DNA of 64,000 bases from a bacterium HR10 (GTDB taxonomy: Bacteria; Acidobacteriota; Blastocatellia; HR10), in assembly GCA_002923315.1 (NCBI GenBank), contig BEHM01000004.1, forward strand, positions 31,906 to 95,905, given 5' to 3'. The notes below the pieces were generated by a model. That model was not told the DNA's origin, made no database searches, and saw nothing but the letters and a program-made list of their open reading frames with translations. Below, piece by piece: positions 48,326 to 57,954 of the stretch (positions are counted from its first letter, which is position 1; the number at the start of each line of letters is the position of its first letter). Both the position numbers and the translations under genes were made by a program.

Positions 48326-49074
48326 ATGCCTCCTCCTTGAAGGAAGTGTTCCACAACCTCCTCGAACGAAAAGATGCCCCGACGATCTTTCACAAACCGG
48401 GCAGCGGCGAGAGCCCCCAGGGCGAAGGCCCGCCGATGGCGGACCGTGTGCATGATCTCCAACGTCTCAAACGGAGCGTCGAACCCCACCAGGTGCGTCC
48501 CCGGATGCGCACCGGCGCGCACCGAAGCGACGCTGATCCCTTCGGGCGGGATACGCCCCTCAAGCCGCGTGACCAAGTGCGTCTTCCGCTCCAGATGCTC
48601 GAGCAGAATCCGTCCCAAGCGAAGTGCCGTGCCGCTCGGATGGTCGGCCTTCCGCCGATGGTGCCACTCGACGACGTAGGGATCGAACTCGGAGAGATGC
48701 CGGAAGAGACGCGCACCATATGCCACCAGGCGAAAGAGCACGTGGATGCCCAAGCAGAAATTCGGTCCGTAGACGAACCCGATCTCCGCGCGCTCGATCA
48801 CCGGTCGCACGTCATCCCACCGATCGTACCACCCGGTCGTGCCGACGACTATGGGCTTGCGCGCCTCGGCAACCCGCTGAATATTGGTCACGACGGCCTG
48901 CGGCGTGGAGAAGTCCACGCAGACGTCCACTTCGCGCAGAGCTTCGGCGGTCAGCCCCCGCCCCTCCGGATTCGTGCGCGAAGTGAAGACGGGTCCGACC
49001 TGAAAACCCGCCTCAAGAGCCGCCCGCTCGACCTCTCGCCCCATCTGCCCATATCCGATCAACGCGATGCGCAT
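48322..49074 (-). CDS. dapB: 4-hydroxy-tetrahydrodipicolinate reductase
   Basis: MRIALIGYGQMGREVERAA, VDFSTPQAV, VVGTTGW, VEWHHRRKADHPSGTALRLG; SD GGAGG at 49080-49084. Confidence 0.94.
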   Translation of the reverse strand: MRIALIGYGQMGREVERAALEAGFQVGPVFTSRTNPEGRGLTAEALREVDVCVDFSTPQAVVTNIQRVAEARKPIVVGTTGWYDRWDDVRPVIERAEIGFVYGPNFCLGIHVLFRLVAYGARLFRHLSEFDPYVVEWHHRRKADHPSGTALRLGRILLEHLERKTHLVTRLEGRIPPEGISVASVRAGAHPGTHLVGFDAPFETLEIMHTVRHRRAFALGALAAARFVKDRRGIFSFEEVVEHFLQGGGI

Positions 49075-49084
49075 CGCGACCTCC

Positions 49085-49123
49085 AAAATAAAAAGCCCCT
49101 CGAAACCGAGGGTTTCGAGGGGC
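49085..49123 (-). terminator. strong intrinsic terminator immediately upstream of the dapB SD (candidate attenuator)
   Basis: 13 bp perfect stem (49095-49107 with 49111-49123), 3 nt loop, followed on the minus strand by TTTTTATTTT that abuts GGAGG. Confidence 0.85.
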
Positions 49124-49148
49124 CCGATCCGCGCCGGCCCGAATGGGG

Positions 49149-49331
49149 CTACGTCACCCCCTCAGGCCGAGGAGGACCGAGCCCCGTGCGCTTGACCCGC
49201 TTCATCTCCCCGCATTCGCGCAGGGCATGAGCATCCGCTCGGGCGGAGACGCCCAACGCTTCACCGACCGTCCAGTTCATCGTTCGCACTTCCGCGCCCA
49301 TCGGGCAGTGAGAATGCCACATCTTCTTCAT
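49149..49331 (-). CDS. hypothetical 60 aa ORF / possible leader ORF upstream of dapB
   Basis: MKKMWHSHCPMGAEVRTMNWTVGEALGVSARADAHALRECGEMKRVKRTGLGPPRPEGVT, ending 25 nt before the terminator stem. Confidence 0.35.
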   Translation of the reverse strand: MKKMWHSHCPMGAEVRTMNWTVGEALGVSARADAHALRECGEMKRVKRTGLGPPRPEGVT

Positions 49332-49425
49332 GGTGTCAAGCCGATCGTCGCGCGCCTCTCGCGATATGCCGGCGCCTGCGGAGGCCACCAACAGGTGCAG
49401 TCAACAGCACAAGGGAAACCCGCTC

Positions 49426-51939
49426 TCAGAACGGCATAGGCTTCACGCCGAACTCGCGAAAGAGCGCGCGCTGATTGTAGAGCTCCGACCGCACGACCGG
49501 GAGCCATCGGAAGAACCGATTCGGCGGAATGAATGCACTCTGTCCCGAGGGGAGGCGATTCCATCCGCGCGGCGGATTCGAGAGCTCCACCACCTGCGTG
49601 TACGACGCGCGATTCGCCTTCGGGACCGGAGGCCCCACGTGAAATCCGAAGAGGTGGCGAAAGCGGATCATCTCGCGCGCGCTCCATGGTATCATCCACG
49701 TCGGCCCATACACGCGCGCGAGGTCCTCCACAGCCTCTCGCGCGCTCCTGGCGATGACCTCGCGCCAATCCGCGCCGTTGAAATAATCGCGCGCAGGAGG
49801 GACGCCGGACCGCGCGCCCTCGAGGACGTGAAGCACCGTGTTGATGTTCACCTCCGAGAGCCCCTCATCGCCCAATTCATCGGCGAAGATATTCCGAACG
49901 AGGCGTCGCCAGATGGCCTCGAAGACCACATTCGCCGGATCCACGCCGGGCGCAGCGACAGCGTCGGCGTAGAGCGCGCCGTCCCAATTCTGCAGGAGCT
50001 GCGCGACCACTCCTAAGCGCGGATCGCTGGAACTCGCCTCCTCCAGCGCCCGCGTGAGGTATTCCCTCAGGAATTCCATCTTCGGGCCGGTGTCATCGAA
50101 GCGCGCGATGTCTTCCTCCAGCGCCAGAAGATCCTCGACTCCTATCCGCTCATCGTGCGCCTCTTCGGGAGCGCGTCGGAGGAGCCGCATGGGCTCGGCC
50201 AAGAGATTCATGATCCGCAGCACGCGATGTTGCTTCCCGAAGAGCACGTCGTCCGGATTATCGAAATCCACCGCCGGCTTGTTGTTCCAATTCGCGAGCC
50301 ACCCCTGTCGCGGATTGCGCACATGCGGCAGAGGGCGCAGCGCCGCACTCCACTCAGCTTCCCCCGTCCCCGGCAGGGGGAGGCGCGGATCGTATTCACT
50401 CGGACGAACGGGCACCCATCCCGCGAGCCAATAGGCGATATTTCCGTCCACGTCCGCGTAGAGAAAGTGGTGCGAGGTCGGGATCCGCCGAACCGCTCGC
50501 TCGAACTCCTCCAGCGTCCGCGCTCGATTGATCTCCAGAAATCCCACCCATGTCTCCGTCTCCCGCATCCAATGCGCCCGCCTGAGCGCGATCGCGATGT
50601 GGTTGGCTTCGTCCACGTAGAGCACGGGACCATGAACCGTTCGCCTCACTCGGATCGTCTTCGTCTTCGCTGCGCGCAGCGGGAAACCGAGCGGAGACGT
50701 CCGAATGGCGATGACCTCCTCACGCACCTCCATGCGCCGATACGCCCCTTGGTAGAGGTACTCCTCGTGATCAGCGGGCTTCAATTGCTCAATGTAGAGG
50801 TCGGCATTATCACCGGGACCGCTGGTCGTCGTCCATGCGATGCGCTCATTGTGCCCGATCAAGACGGCCGGTCCACCGGCAAAAGCCATCCCCGTCACAT
50901 GCCACCCCGGAGCCTTCAGATGTACTTCGTGCACGATGTCTGGATAGAGGAATCCCATCTGCGGCCCGCCGAGCAACAGCGGCCGTCCCGTTCGCGACCT
51001 CGTCCCGTCAATGACGAATCCGAAGCTCCCGAACGTGACGGGCAATCCCAAGAGTCGAAAGAGCGCTCGACGCCGCTTCTGCCACTGCTCATATGCGGTG
51101 AGGAAGGCGCGAAGATCCGGAAGCCGACGGTAAAACGAGAGCAGCGGGTTCCGCCGCCCGGAACGGGTGCGCGCGATGAGCGCGCGAGCGCTGTGCCCCT
51201 CCTCCCACGACTCTTCGGGCGGCACGGTCACCGGAGCTTCCGGATCGTTCAACCACCGGAGGTCTTCGAAGATCGCTTCGCCCGCCTCCGGCCCGTGTCG
51301 GTTCACGAGCTGCTGATAGAGGACGAGATTGCGCAACTCCCGCCCGCCGCGCTCGCCGAAGATGCGGGCGGCCAATCGGCAGATGGCGATCGAATCCGTG
51401 ACCGTCCACGGCTCCGGGAAGTATCCGAGGACGTGAAATTCCCAGGGCAACTTTCGCATCGGGTCCTGGCGCGCCTCCGCCAAGTACCGATTGATCCCAT
51501 CGCGATAGGCGGCGATGGCGCGCCGGGCGAATTCGGGCATCGCCTCGTACATGGCCTGATATTCCGACTCGGTGTATCCGTGCTGACGCTGCTCAATATC
51601 CAGCTCGACCAGCTCTATCGGCCCTCTCACCTCGACGCTCGTCACGATGTTGCCGAGAACCTCAGCCAAACGCCCGCGCGCGGCCCGCCGAAAGACCTCC
51701 AGTTGCCAGAGCCGATCCTGCGCGACCGCATACCCATAGGCCTCGAAGAGATCGCGTTCGTTCTCCGCCTCGATGCTCGGCCGACCGTACTCATCCCGGG
51801 AGATTCGAGCTGTCGAGATGGTCGTCTCCTCGGCGCGAGCGGCCGTGATCGCCCGCATCCCCAAGGCCTCCAAGAGGAAGATCGAGAGACACGCGATCCC
51901 CACGCTCCATCGGGTGAAACGTCGAAACAGCCCACCCAT
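49426..51939 (-). CDS. penicillin acylase family protein (Ntn hydrolase), exported
   Basis: signal/TM N-terminus; RDEYGRPSIEAENERDLFEAYGYAVAQDRLWQLEVFRRAARGRLAEVLG, FGSFGFVIDGTRSRTGRPLLLGGPQMGF, IAWTTTSGPGDNADLY. Confidence 0.92.
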   Translation of the reverse strand: MGGLFRRFTRWSVGIACLSIFLLEALGMRAITAARAEETTISTARISRDEYGRPSIEAENERDLFEAYGYAVAQDRLWQLEVFRRAARGRLAEVLGNIVTSVEVRGPIELVELDIEQRQHGYTESEYQAMYEAMPEFARRAIAAYRDGINRYLAEARQDPMRKLPWEFHVLGYFPEPWTVTDSIAICRLAARIFGERGGRELRNLVLYQQLVNRHGPEAGEAIFEDLRWLNDPEAPVTVPPEESWEEGHSARALIARTRSGRRNPLLSFYRRLPDLRAFLTAYEQWQKRRRALFRLLGLPVTFGSFGFVIDGTRSRTGRPLLLGGPQMGFLYPDIVHEVHLKAPGWHVTGMAFAGGPAVLIGHNERIAWTTTSGPGDNADLYIEQLKPADHEEYLYQGAYRRMEVREEVIAIRTSPLGFPLRAAKTKTIRVRRTVHGPVLYVDEANHIAIALRRAHWMRETETWVGFLEINRARTLEEFERAVRRIPTSHHFLYADVDGNIAYWLAGWVPVRPSEYDPRLPLPGTGEAEWSAALRPLPHVRNPRQGWLANWNNKPAVDFDNPDDVLFGKQHRVLRIMNLLAEPMRLLRRAPEEAHDERIGVEDLLALEEDIARFDDTGPKMEFLREYLTRALEEASSSDPRLGVVAQLLQNWDGALYADAVAAPGVDPANVVFEAIWRRLVRNIFADELGDEGLSEVNINTVLHVLEGARSGVPPARDYFNGADWREVIARSAREAVEDLARVYGPTWMIPWSAREMIRFRHLFGFHVGPPVPKANRASYTQVVELSNPPRGWNRLPSGQSAFIPPNRFFRWLPVVRSELYNQRALFREFGVKPMPF

Positions 51940-52152
51940 ACTTCACCCCCCCGTGGCGTCCTCGGTGGCGAGGGAGATCACCCCTCTCTTCACGCAGGGG
52001 ATACGCTCAGGAACCCCACGCGAGAAGATTCGCGCTTCTCCACCCCCGCCGTATCTATCCCCGTCCTCCGGCGGGAAATTATAGGGAGAGTTGAGACGTC
52101 AGACAAGGGGGGTTGTGCGAAGGGGCGAACGGCGGATCCTCGCGGCTCGCGT

Positions 52153-53991
52153 TCAGACTTCCGATGCGGGATGATCGGGATTCACCGCCGGGTCGGAGGT
52201 CTGACGCTTCCGCCTCCGATAAAAGATCGAGCGATGCAAGCCCGAACGCCGCGCCGCCTCGGCGATGTTCCCCCCTGCCTCTTCCAGCGCGCGGCGGATC
52301 AAAGCGTCCTCCAACTCGGCGATATATGTGCGCGCGATCTTCAGAATGGCGCGACGACGCCGCTCCAAGTCCGCGCGATCCACCGGTGGCGTGCGCAGAT
52401 AGATGCGAAAGGGATTCTTCTCCGCATCGAGGGCGCGCCACCGGCCGAGAAGTGATTCCGGCAAATCTTGAACGCGAATCTCATCCGATGGGGCCAGCAA
52501 GACAAGCCGCTGCACGAGGTTCTCCAGCTCCCGAACGTTGCCGGGGAACGAATACTCCTGGAGCGCGATCAACGCCTCGGGATGAAACCGAAGCGCCGGG
52601 CGTCCGGCGGCCGGAGCATACCTCTTCAGGAAGTGCAGCGCCAGCAGAGGAATGTCCTCCGGACGTTCGCGAAGCGGTGGGATGCGCACGGGGATGACAT
52701 TCACGCGATGGTAGAGCGCTTCCAGGAATTTCCCCTCGGCGACCATCTGGCGAAGCACGCGGCTCGTAGCGGCGACGACGCGAACGTCCACGCGAATCGG
52801 TCGGCTCCCTCCCAGACGCTCGAACTCCTGGAACTGCAGGAAGCGCAGCAGCTTCGCCTGCACGGGGAGCGGGAGCTCGCCGATCTCGTCCAGGAAGATC
52901 GTCCCTCGATGGGCCAACTCCACGCGTCCCAGGCGACGCTCGAGAGCACCGGTGAACGCCCCGCGCTCATGTCCGAACAACTCCGATTCGGCCAGCGTCT
53001 CCGGCACGGCCGCGCAATTGACGACGACGAACGGCCCCTGGGCTCGCGGGCTCAACGCGTGAAGCGCGCGCGCGAGCATCTCCTTCCCCGTCCCTGACTC
53101 CCCCTCGAGCAAGACGGTCACCGAGGAAGGTGCCACGTGGACGATCGTCTGCACGACCCGCCGCCACTCCGGATTGACGCCCACCAGGCCCTGCAAGACC
53201 TCGCCGGACGGCTCGTGCGAGGGCGCATCGCGAGCACTCAGCGCCACGCGCAACCGATCGGCGGCTTCCAGATACACAGCGATGATCTGCGCGATCCGGG
53301 CGAGGAAATCCCGATCCGCCTCCGAATACATCGCGGCGACGGTGTTGTTCTCCAGATAGATCGCGCCGAAGCTCACACCGCCGACGGCCAGTGGGGCCAC
53401 GAGGACCGAACGCACGCCGCGCCGCGCGACGCTCGTCTCCTGCGCATATGCGGGATCGGAGAGCGCATCCCGAATGAGCAGCGTTTCGCCGGAGGCGAGC
53501 GCGCGCCACAGCAGCGTCCGACTGAAGGCGTGTTCCTCCGCCGTCAAATCCTCCGAGCAGACATTCCGAGCGCACGCCAGCAGCACGCGCGTCGGATCCA
53601 CGCCGATCTCCCCCCCGATGCGCAGCCCTCCCGGATACAGCACCAGAAGGATGCGCTCCGAGTGCGTCTCGGCGAGCAGCAGATCGGCCGCCCGCTCCAG
53701 AAATTCTTCCGAAGACGCGCTGTGGAAGTAGAGATCGGCCAACTGTTCGGCGACGCGCCCCAGGCGACTCTCCGGCACAAGCGGCTGTAGCTCGATGAGC
53801 GCCCGCGTGAGCTTCTCCAGCTCATCGCCGCGAATCTGCCCGAGCGCCCTCGCGACCGCACTCAGCAGACGCCGGACCTCAAGCTCCGAGAGATCCTCCT
53901 GCTGCGCGCGCGCGGCGCGGTGCTCCAATTGTTCGAGCGCCCATCGAACGTCACGGAGAAGATCCGCAGCTCTCTCCCACCACGTGCTCAT
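52153..53991 (-). CDS. sigma54-dependent transcriptional regulator (GAF - AAA+ - Fis HTH)
   Basis: GESGTGKEMLARALH, ELFGHERGAFTGALERR, GTIFLDEIGELPLPVQAKLLRFLQ, C-terminal LEEAGGNIAEAARRSGLHRSIFYRRRKR. Confidence 0.95.
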   Translation of the reverse strand: MSTWWERAADLLRDVRWALEQLEHRAARAQQEDLSELEVRRLLSAVARALGQIRGDELEKLTRALIELQPLVPESRLGRVAEQLADLYFHSASSEEFLERAADLLLAETHSERILLVLYPGGLRIGGEIGVDPTRVLLACARNVCSEDLTAEEHAFSRTLLWRALASGETLLIRDALSDPAYAQETSVARRGVRSVLVAPLAVGGVSFGAIYLENNTVAAMYSEADRDFLARIAQIIAVYLEAADRLRVALSARDAPSHEPSGEVLQGLVGVNPEWRRVVQTIVHVAPSSVTVLLEGESGTGKEMLARALHALSPRAQGPFVVVNCAAVPETLAESELFGHERGAFTGALERRLGRVELAHRGTIFLDEIGELPLPVQAKLLRFLQFQEFERLGGSRPIRVDVRVVAATSRVLRQMVAEGKFLEALYHRVNVIPVRIPPLRERPEDIPLLALHFLKRYAPAAGRPALRFHPEALIALQEYSFPGNVRELENLVQRLVLLAPSDEIRVQDLPESLLGRWRALDAEKNPFRIYLRTPPVDRADLERRRRAILKIARTYIAELEDALIRRALEEAGGNIAEAARRSGLHRSIFYRRRKRQTSDPAVNPDHPASEV

Positions 53992-54006
53992 GCTCCGTGC
54001 GACACT

Positions 54007-54441
54007 TCATCCCCCCTCGACGCACAGCCCGCAGGGCAAGCACATCCCATCGCATTCGCAATAGCCGATGGGGCAGATTCCATCCAGGCCGAGCGTCTCG
54101 CGCGCGAGCGCGCGCACGCGTCGCTCGACGGCGGCCGCTCGCTTCGCCCGCTGCGCCGCCGTCCTGCCGGCCAGAACGTAATAGACGGCGAATTGCTCGA
54201 ACGCAGCGAGCACCTCCCGCAACCGCATATAGGCGGCCAGGTCCTCCCCACTCAGCTCGCGCGTCTGAATCTCCCACCGATCCCAGCGATTCTTCGCCGC
54301 CAGTTCCAATAAGGCCGGAGAGATCCCGCGAATCCCTTCTTCGCGCTTCCGCCTCCGTCCGACCTTTCGCACCGGGATGCGAACCTTCAAGGACGTCCCT
54401 CTTCCCGCTCGCGTCTTCTTCATCGAAAGTCCTCCTCTCAC
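54007..54441 (-). CDS. hypothetical protein with Cys-rich C-terminal cluster
   Basis: 144 aa; C-terminal CPIGYCECDGMCLPCGLCVEGG; ATGA overlap with the upstream kinase gene. Confidence 0.75.
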   Translation of the reverse strand: MRGGLSMKKTRAGRGTSLKVRIPVRKVGRRRKREEGIRGISPALLELAAKNRWDRWEIQTRELSGEDLAAYMRLREVLAAFEQFAVYYVLAGRTAAQRAKRAAAVERRVRALARETLGLDGICPIGYCECDGMCLPCGLCVEGG

Positions 54442-57329
54442 GGAAAGTTCTCAACCATCTTGATCATGCTCCAGCTCGCCTGTCTCCCGTAGTAAATGCG
54501 CCCATCCGGAGACCACGTGGGTGTGGAGAGGTACACCCGAGGATCTCGGTTCTCCGTCCGCCTCATCGCTCGTCCGCGCTCCAGCGGAAGGACCCAGAGG
54601 TTATCCCGTCCATCGGCGCGCGAGACGTAAGCCATCGCGCGCCCATCGGGCGAGAGGCTGAGGGTCACCAGACTGGCCGCAGCGAGTGCCCCCAGCGAGC
54701 GCGTCGCGCCGTCAGGGACGGAGACGCGGAGGAGGCGAATCTCGCGCGTCACATGAGGAGAAAGGCGCGGCCCTTCCCCGATCGCGACAAGCAGGGCCCC
54801 GCCAAACCTTAACCACCCCACGAGCCGCATGACCTCTCGACTGCGCATGAGTGGGATCACGCGCTTGCGTTCTACCTCGCTCACCCAAACCGTCCACTGC
54901 GCCTCAGGAGCAGCTCTCGACTCCGAGAGGAATGCCAGATACCGCCCGTCCGGAGACCACAAGGGGCAGAAGAACGAGAGCGTGCGATCCGCGTTCCCCG
55001 TCACCGGCGTCTCCTCCGAACGATCCAGCTGAGCGATCCAGATGTTCGAGACGCCCGCTCGGATCGCGGCGTAGGCGAGGCGACGGCTATCGGGGGACCA
55101 ACTGAAATCGCGCGTCTGCAGCCGATTGAAGGGCAGCAGGCCATACCCTCCATGATACACTCCGGCGCGCGTCACCCGTCGCTCCGTTCCTCCGGAAGCC
55201 GGGACGATCCAGATGTCGAGCTGGCCATCCGATCCTCGGCGCAAGAAGGCCAGATGCCGCCCATCGGGCGACCACGCGGGATCGAATCCCGCCGTGGTGA
55301 ATTGAATCGCCGGCTCCTCCCCTCCGAGCGTCCTCACGACGATCTGCGAGCGGAAGAGATCCCCACCGGCGCTCGATTCCGACTTCGTTTGAAAGGCGAT
55401 CGCGCGCCCATCGGGAGAGACGGTCGGCCACAGCTCCAGGCCGATCTCCGTCGTGACCTGAACTTCCTCCCCCGTACGAAGGTCCACCGCCCAGATGTCG
55501 GCGTCGTCCTTTGAGAGCGCATAGAGCACGCGCCGCCCATCGGCGGAGACATCGGAGACGAAGAGGTCCGCATCACTGGCCGTGAGACGCAACGGTGTCC
55601 GCTCGCTCACGTCCACGACGCAGATCTGATACACCTCGCCCCATTTGCACGAATAGAAGAGGCGCCGCCCATCGGGATGCCAGACGGGGAACCGCTCTTC
55701 CTCGGGGCTTTCGGTGACCCGTATTGGCCTCCCTCCATCGAGGGGGAGCACCCAGATGTCCACCTGCCCCCCTTGGACGTCCACGTAGGCGAGCCGACGC
55801 TCGTCCGGTGAGAGGCAGAAATCCACGACGCGCGACCTTTGCGGATCGAACGCGGTGAGCGCGGTCACCCGCCGTGAGGCGACATCAAGCGCGTAGAGGT
55901 TTCGGTGCGCCTCGTAGTAGATCGAGTTCCGCGTCGCCGACCACGCGATCAGATTCACCGGGCTCAAGCGCGCCGATGCCGCTTCAGAGACCACATGAAG
56001 GAACGTCGGAACGCCCCCGAGCGCAGGGACAACCCAGATGCCCATCTCTCCTCCCCGATCCGAGAGGAAGGCGATCTGCTGCCCATCGGGCGACCAGAGG
56101 GGCGAACGATCCCCCCACTCATCGCGTGTGACTTGCACGGCTGTGCCGCCGAGCGTTTGCTGGACCCACAGATCGGGATGCCCGCTCTTTCGCGAAGCGA
56201 AGACGATCATCTTCCCGTCCGGCGAGAAGCGCGCGCGGGGCGGGCTCTCACCCGGCTCGTTCTTCCAATTCGCCAGCTGCACGTGCCGCAACGCGGCGAC
56301 CCACTCCGTGCCCCCATCGGAGCGCAGCAGAGACCAGAGCGCGAGCGCCATCACCACGCCGATCGCGAACGCGCCCACCACGCGGGTGGAGAGGACGGGC
56401 CGCGACCACCGCCACCGCTCTCGAACCGTGGGGGTAACAGCGACGATCCGAAGCCCGCTCGTCGCATACCCCTTCTCGCGCGCGAACGTCACCAGGTCCG
56501 CCTTCATCTCCGAGATCGTCTGGTACCGATCGGCCGGATTCTTCCGCAACGCCTTCCGAACGATGCGCTCCAGCTCGAAATCCACCGGCGATCCCGTCGC
56601 GCTCATCGGCTCCGGCTCATCGTAAAGGATGGCGTGAAGTACTTCGACAGTCGTCGTCCCTCGGAACGGTCGCTGTCCCGTGAGCAGCTCGTAGAGCAAC
56701 GTGCCGAAGGCGAAGATGTCGCTCCGCGCATCGAGCGGCTCGCCGCGCACCTGCTCGGGCGACATATAGGGAGTCGTCCCAATGAGCGCCGACGTCGTCG
56801 TGATCTGCGAGAGCGTGAGCGCCTCCTCCGCATCTCTCCCCTCCAGGCGCACGCGCTTGGCGAGGCCGAAGTCGAGGACGATCGCGCGATCGCGTTCGTC
56901 CACGATGACGTTCGATGGCTTGATGTCGCGATGGATGATCCCCTGCCGATGCGCTTCCTCTAAGGCATCGGCGATGTCAATCGCATAGCTCAGGGCGCGC
57001 TCAAGGGGCACGGGTCCCTGCTCGAGGATCTCCTTCAGCGTCCTCCCCGCAATGTAGGGCATGGCGATGAAGACGACGCCCTCCGCTTCCCCCACCTCAT
57101 AGACGGCGCAGATATTGGGATGCTGAAGGGCGGATGCCGCGCGCGCTTCGCGAAAGAAACGGCGCCGCGCTTCCGCATCGGCCACTAACGACGGAGCGAG
57201 GACCTTGATGGCCACCGTCCGCCCCAGCTGAAGGTCCACGGCGCGATAGACCTCGGCCATCCCCCCGCGAGCGATCCTGGCCTGGATCTGGTAGTGGGAG
57301 AGGACAGCCCCCGGCTGCAGGTGTGACAT
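54438..57329 (-). CDS. serine/threonine protein kinase with C-terminal TolB/PD40 beta-propeller
   Basis: ARGGMAEVYRAVDLQLGRTVAIKVL, GIIHRDIKPSNVIVDE, DFGLAKRV, GTTPYMSPEQVRGE; TM AFAIGVVMALALWSLL; multiple SPDGRxLAF repeats. Confidence 0.95.
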   Translation of the reverse strand: MSHLQPGAVLSHYQIQARIARGGMAEVYRAVDLQLGRTVAIKVLAPSLVADAEARRRFFREARAASALQHPNICAVYEVGEAEGVVFIAMPYIAGRTLKEILEQGPVPLERALSYAIDIADALEEAHRQGIIHRDIKPSNVIVDERDRAIVLDFGLAKRVRLEGRDAEEALTLSQITTTSALIGTTPYMSPEQVRGEPLDARSDIFAFGTLLYELLTGQRPFRGTTTVEVLHAILYDEPEPMSATGSPVDFELERIVRKALRKNPADRYQTISEMKADLVTFAREKGYATSGLRIVAVTPTVRERWRWSRPVLSTRVVGAFAIGVVMALALWSLLRSDGGTEWVAALRHVQLANWKNEPGESPPRARFSPDGKMIVFASRKSGHPDLWVQQTLGGTAVQVTRDEWGDRSPLWSPDGQQIAFLSDRGGEMGIWVVPALGGVPTFLHVVSEAASARLSPVNLIAWSATRNSIYYEAHRNLYALDVASRRVTALTAFDPQRSRVVDFCLSPDERRLAYVDVQGGQVDIWVLPLDGGRPIRVTESPEEERFPVWHPDGRRLFYSCKWGEVYQICVVDVSERTPLRLTASDADLFVSDVSADGRRVLYALSKDDADIWAVDLRTGEEVQVTTEIGLELWPTVSPDGRAIAFQTKSESSAGGDLFRSQIVVRTLGGEEPAIQFTTAGFDPAWSPDGRHLAFLRRGSDGQLDIWIVPASGGTERRVTRAGVYHGGYGLLPFNRLQTRDFSWSPDSRRLAYAAIRAGVSNIWIAQLDRSEETPVTGNADRTLSFFCPLWSPDGRYLAFLSESRAAPEAQWTVWVSEVERKRVIPLMRSREVMRLVGWLRFGGALLVAIGEGPRLSPHVTREIRLLRVSVPDGATRSLGALAAASLVTLSLSPDGRAMAYVSRADGRDNLWVLPLERGRAMRRTENRDPRVYLSTPTWSPDGRIYYGRQASWSMIKMVENFP

Positions 57330-57578
57330 CTCAGTCCCCCCCTCAGCCCTTCGGCGGTGATGACTGCGGGCATCGGTCTCGATCTCCGCCGCGCTCGTCA
57401 TTCATGCTCTCCACCTCACCCGTTGAGAATCGCGCCGAGCTTCGCCCCAATGATAGACGAAAGGCCCGACGGCAGCAATCGCCTCCCCAAGGAGTACGAC
57501 CCGCCCGCTCCCCTTGCATCGCCGGAGCCATCCGGGGATAATACTCCGGCACGTATCCGGTCCAGGGAGGTCCGAATC

Positions 57579-57917
57579 ATGGGAACGCGAAAGCGAGCGA
57601 CACGACGACACTTTCTCAAGACCATGGCCGCGACGGCTGTCTTCCCTCCCATGCTCTCTCTCCCGAAGGCAGCGAAGGGGGAAGCCGCTTCGCGGACGAC
57701 GCCGCTTCAGCAACCACAACAGCCACTCACCCCCTCGGCAGCAGCAGAAGCGCTGGGCGAGCTGGTTCGAGTGCGCTATGGTCGGTTCCTGACGGCCGAA
57801 CAGCTCGCCGAAGTCACCCGCCAGATCGAGCGGAACCTTCGTTCGGCAGAACGTCTGCACAGCGTCGCGCTCACGAATGCCGACGAGCCGGATCTCATCT
57901 TCCGCGCGATGCCATGA
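57579..57917 (+). CDS. Tat-signal small protein (GatC/AtzG-like candidate partner of the adjacent amidase)
   Basis: MGTRKRATRRHFLKTMAATAVFPPMLSLPKA twin-arginine signal; C-terminal IERNLRSAERLHSVALTNADEPDLIFRAMP; SD GGGAGG. Confidence 0.75.
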   Translation: MGTRKRATRRHFLKTMAATAVFPPMLSLPKAAKGEAASRTTPLQQPQQPLTPSAAAEALGELVRVRYGRFLTAEQLAEVTRQIERNLRSAERLHSVALTNADEPDLIFRAMP

Positions 57918-57954
57918 GCGCGCTTCACTCCTCTCACGACCAGGAGGGTTGACG

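Noticed and set aside
49085-49440. Classical lysine riboswitch (L-box) before dapB
   Set aside because: Could not recognise the conserved L-box core by eye; needs an Infernal scan
50155-52455. 766 aa plus-strand ORF
   Set aside because: Antisense to the penicillin acylase gene and the sigma54 regulator
53992-54009. TGA ending the Cys-rich orphan as a second selenocysteine
   Set aside because: In frame with the downstream ATG only by chance; the sigma54 regulator has its own complete N-terminus, and no redox motif or domain spans the stop
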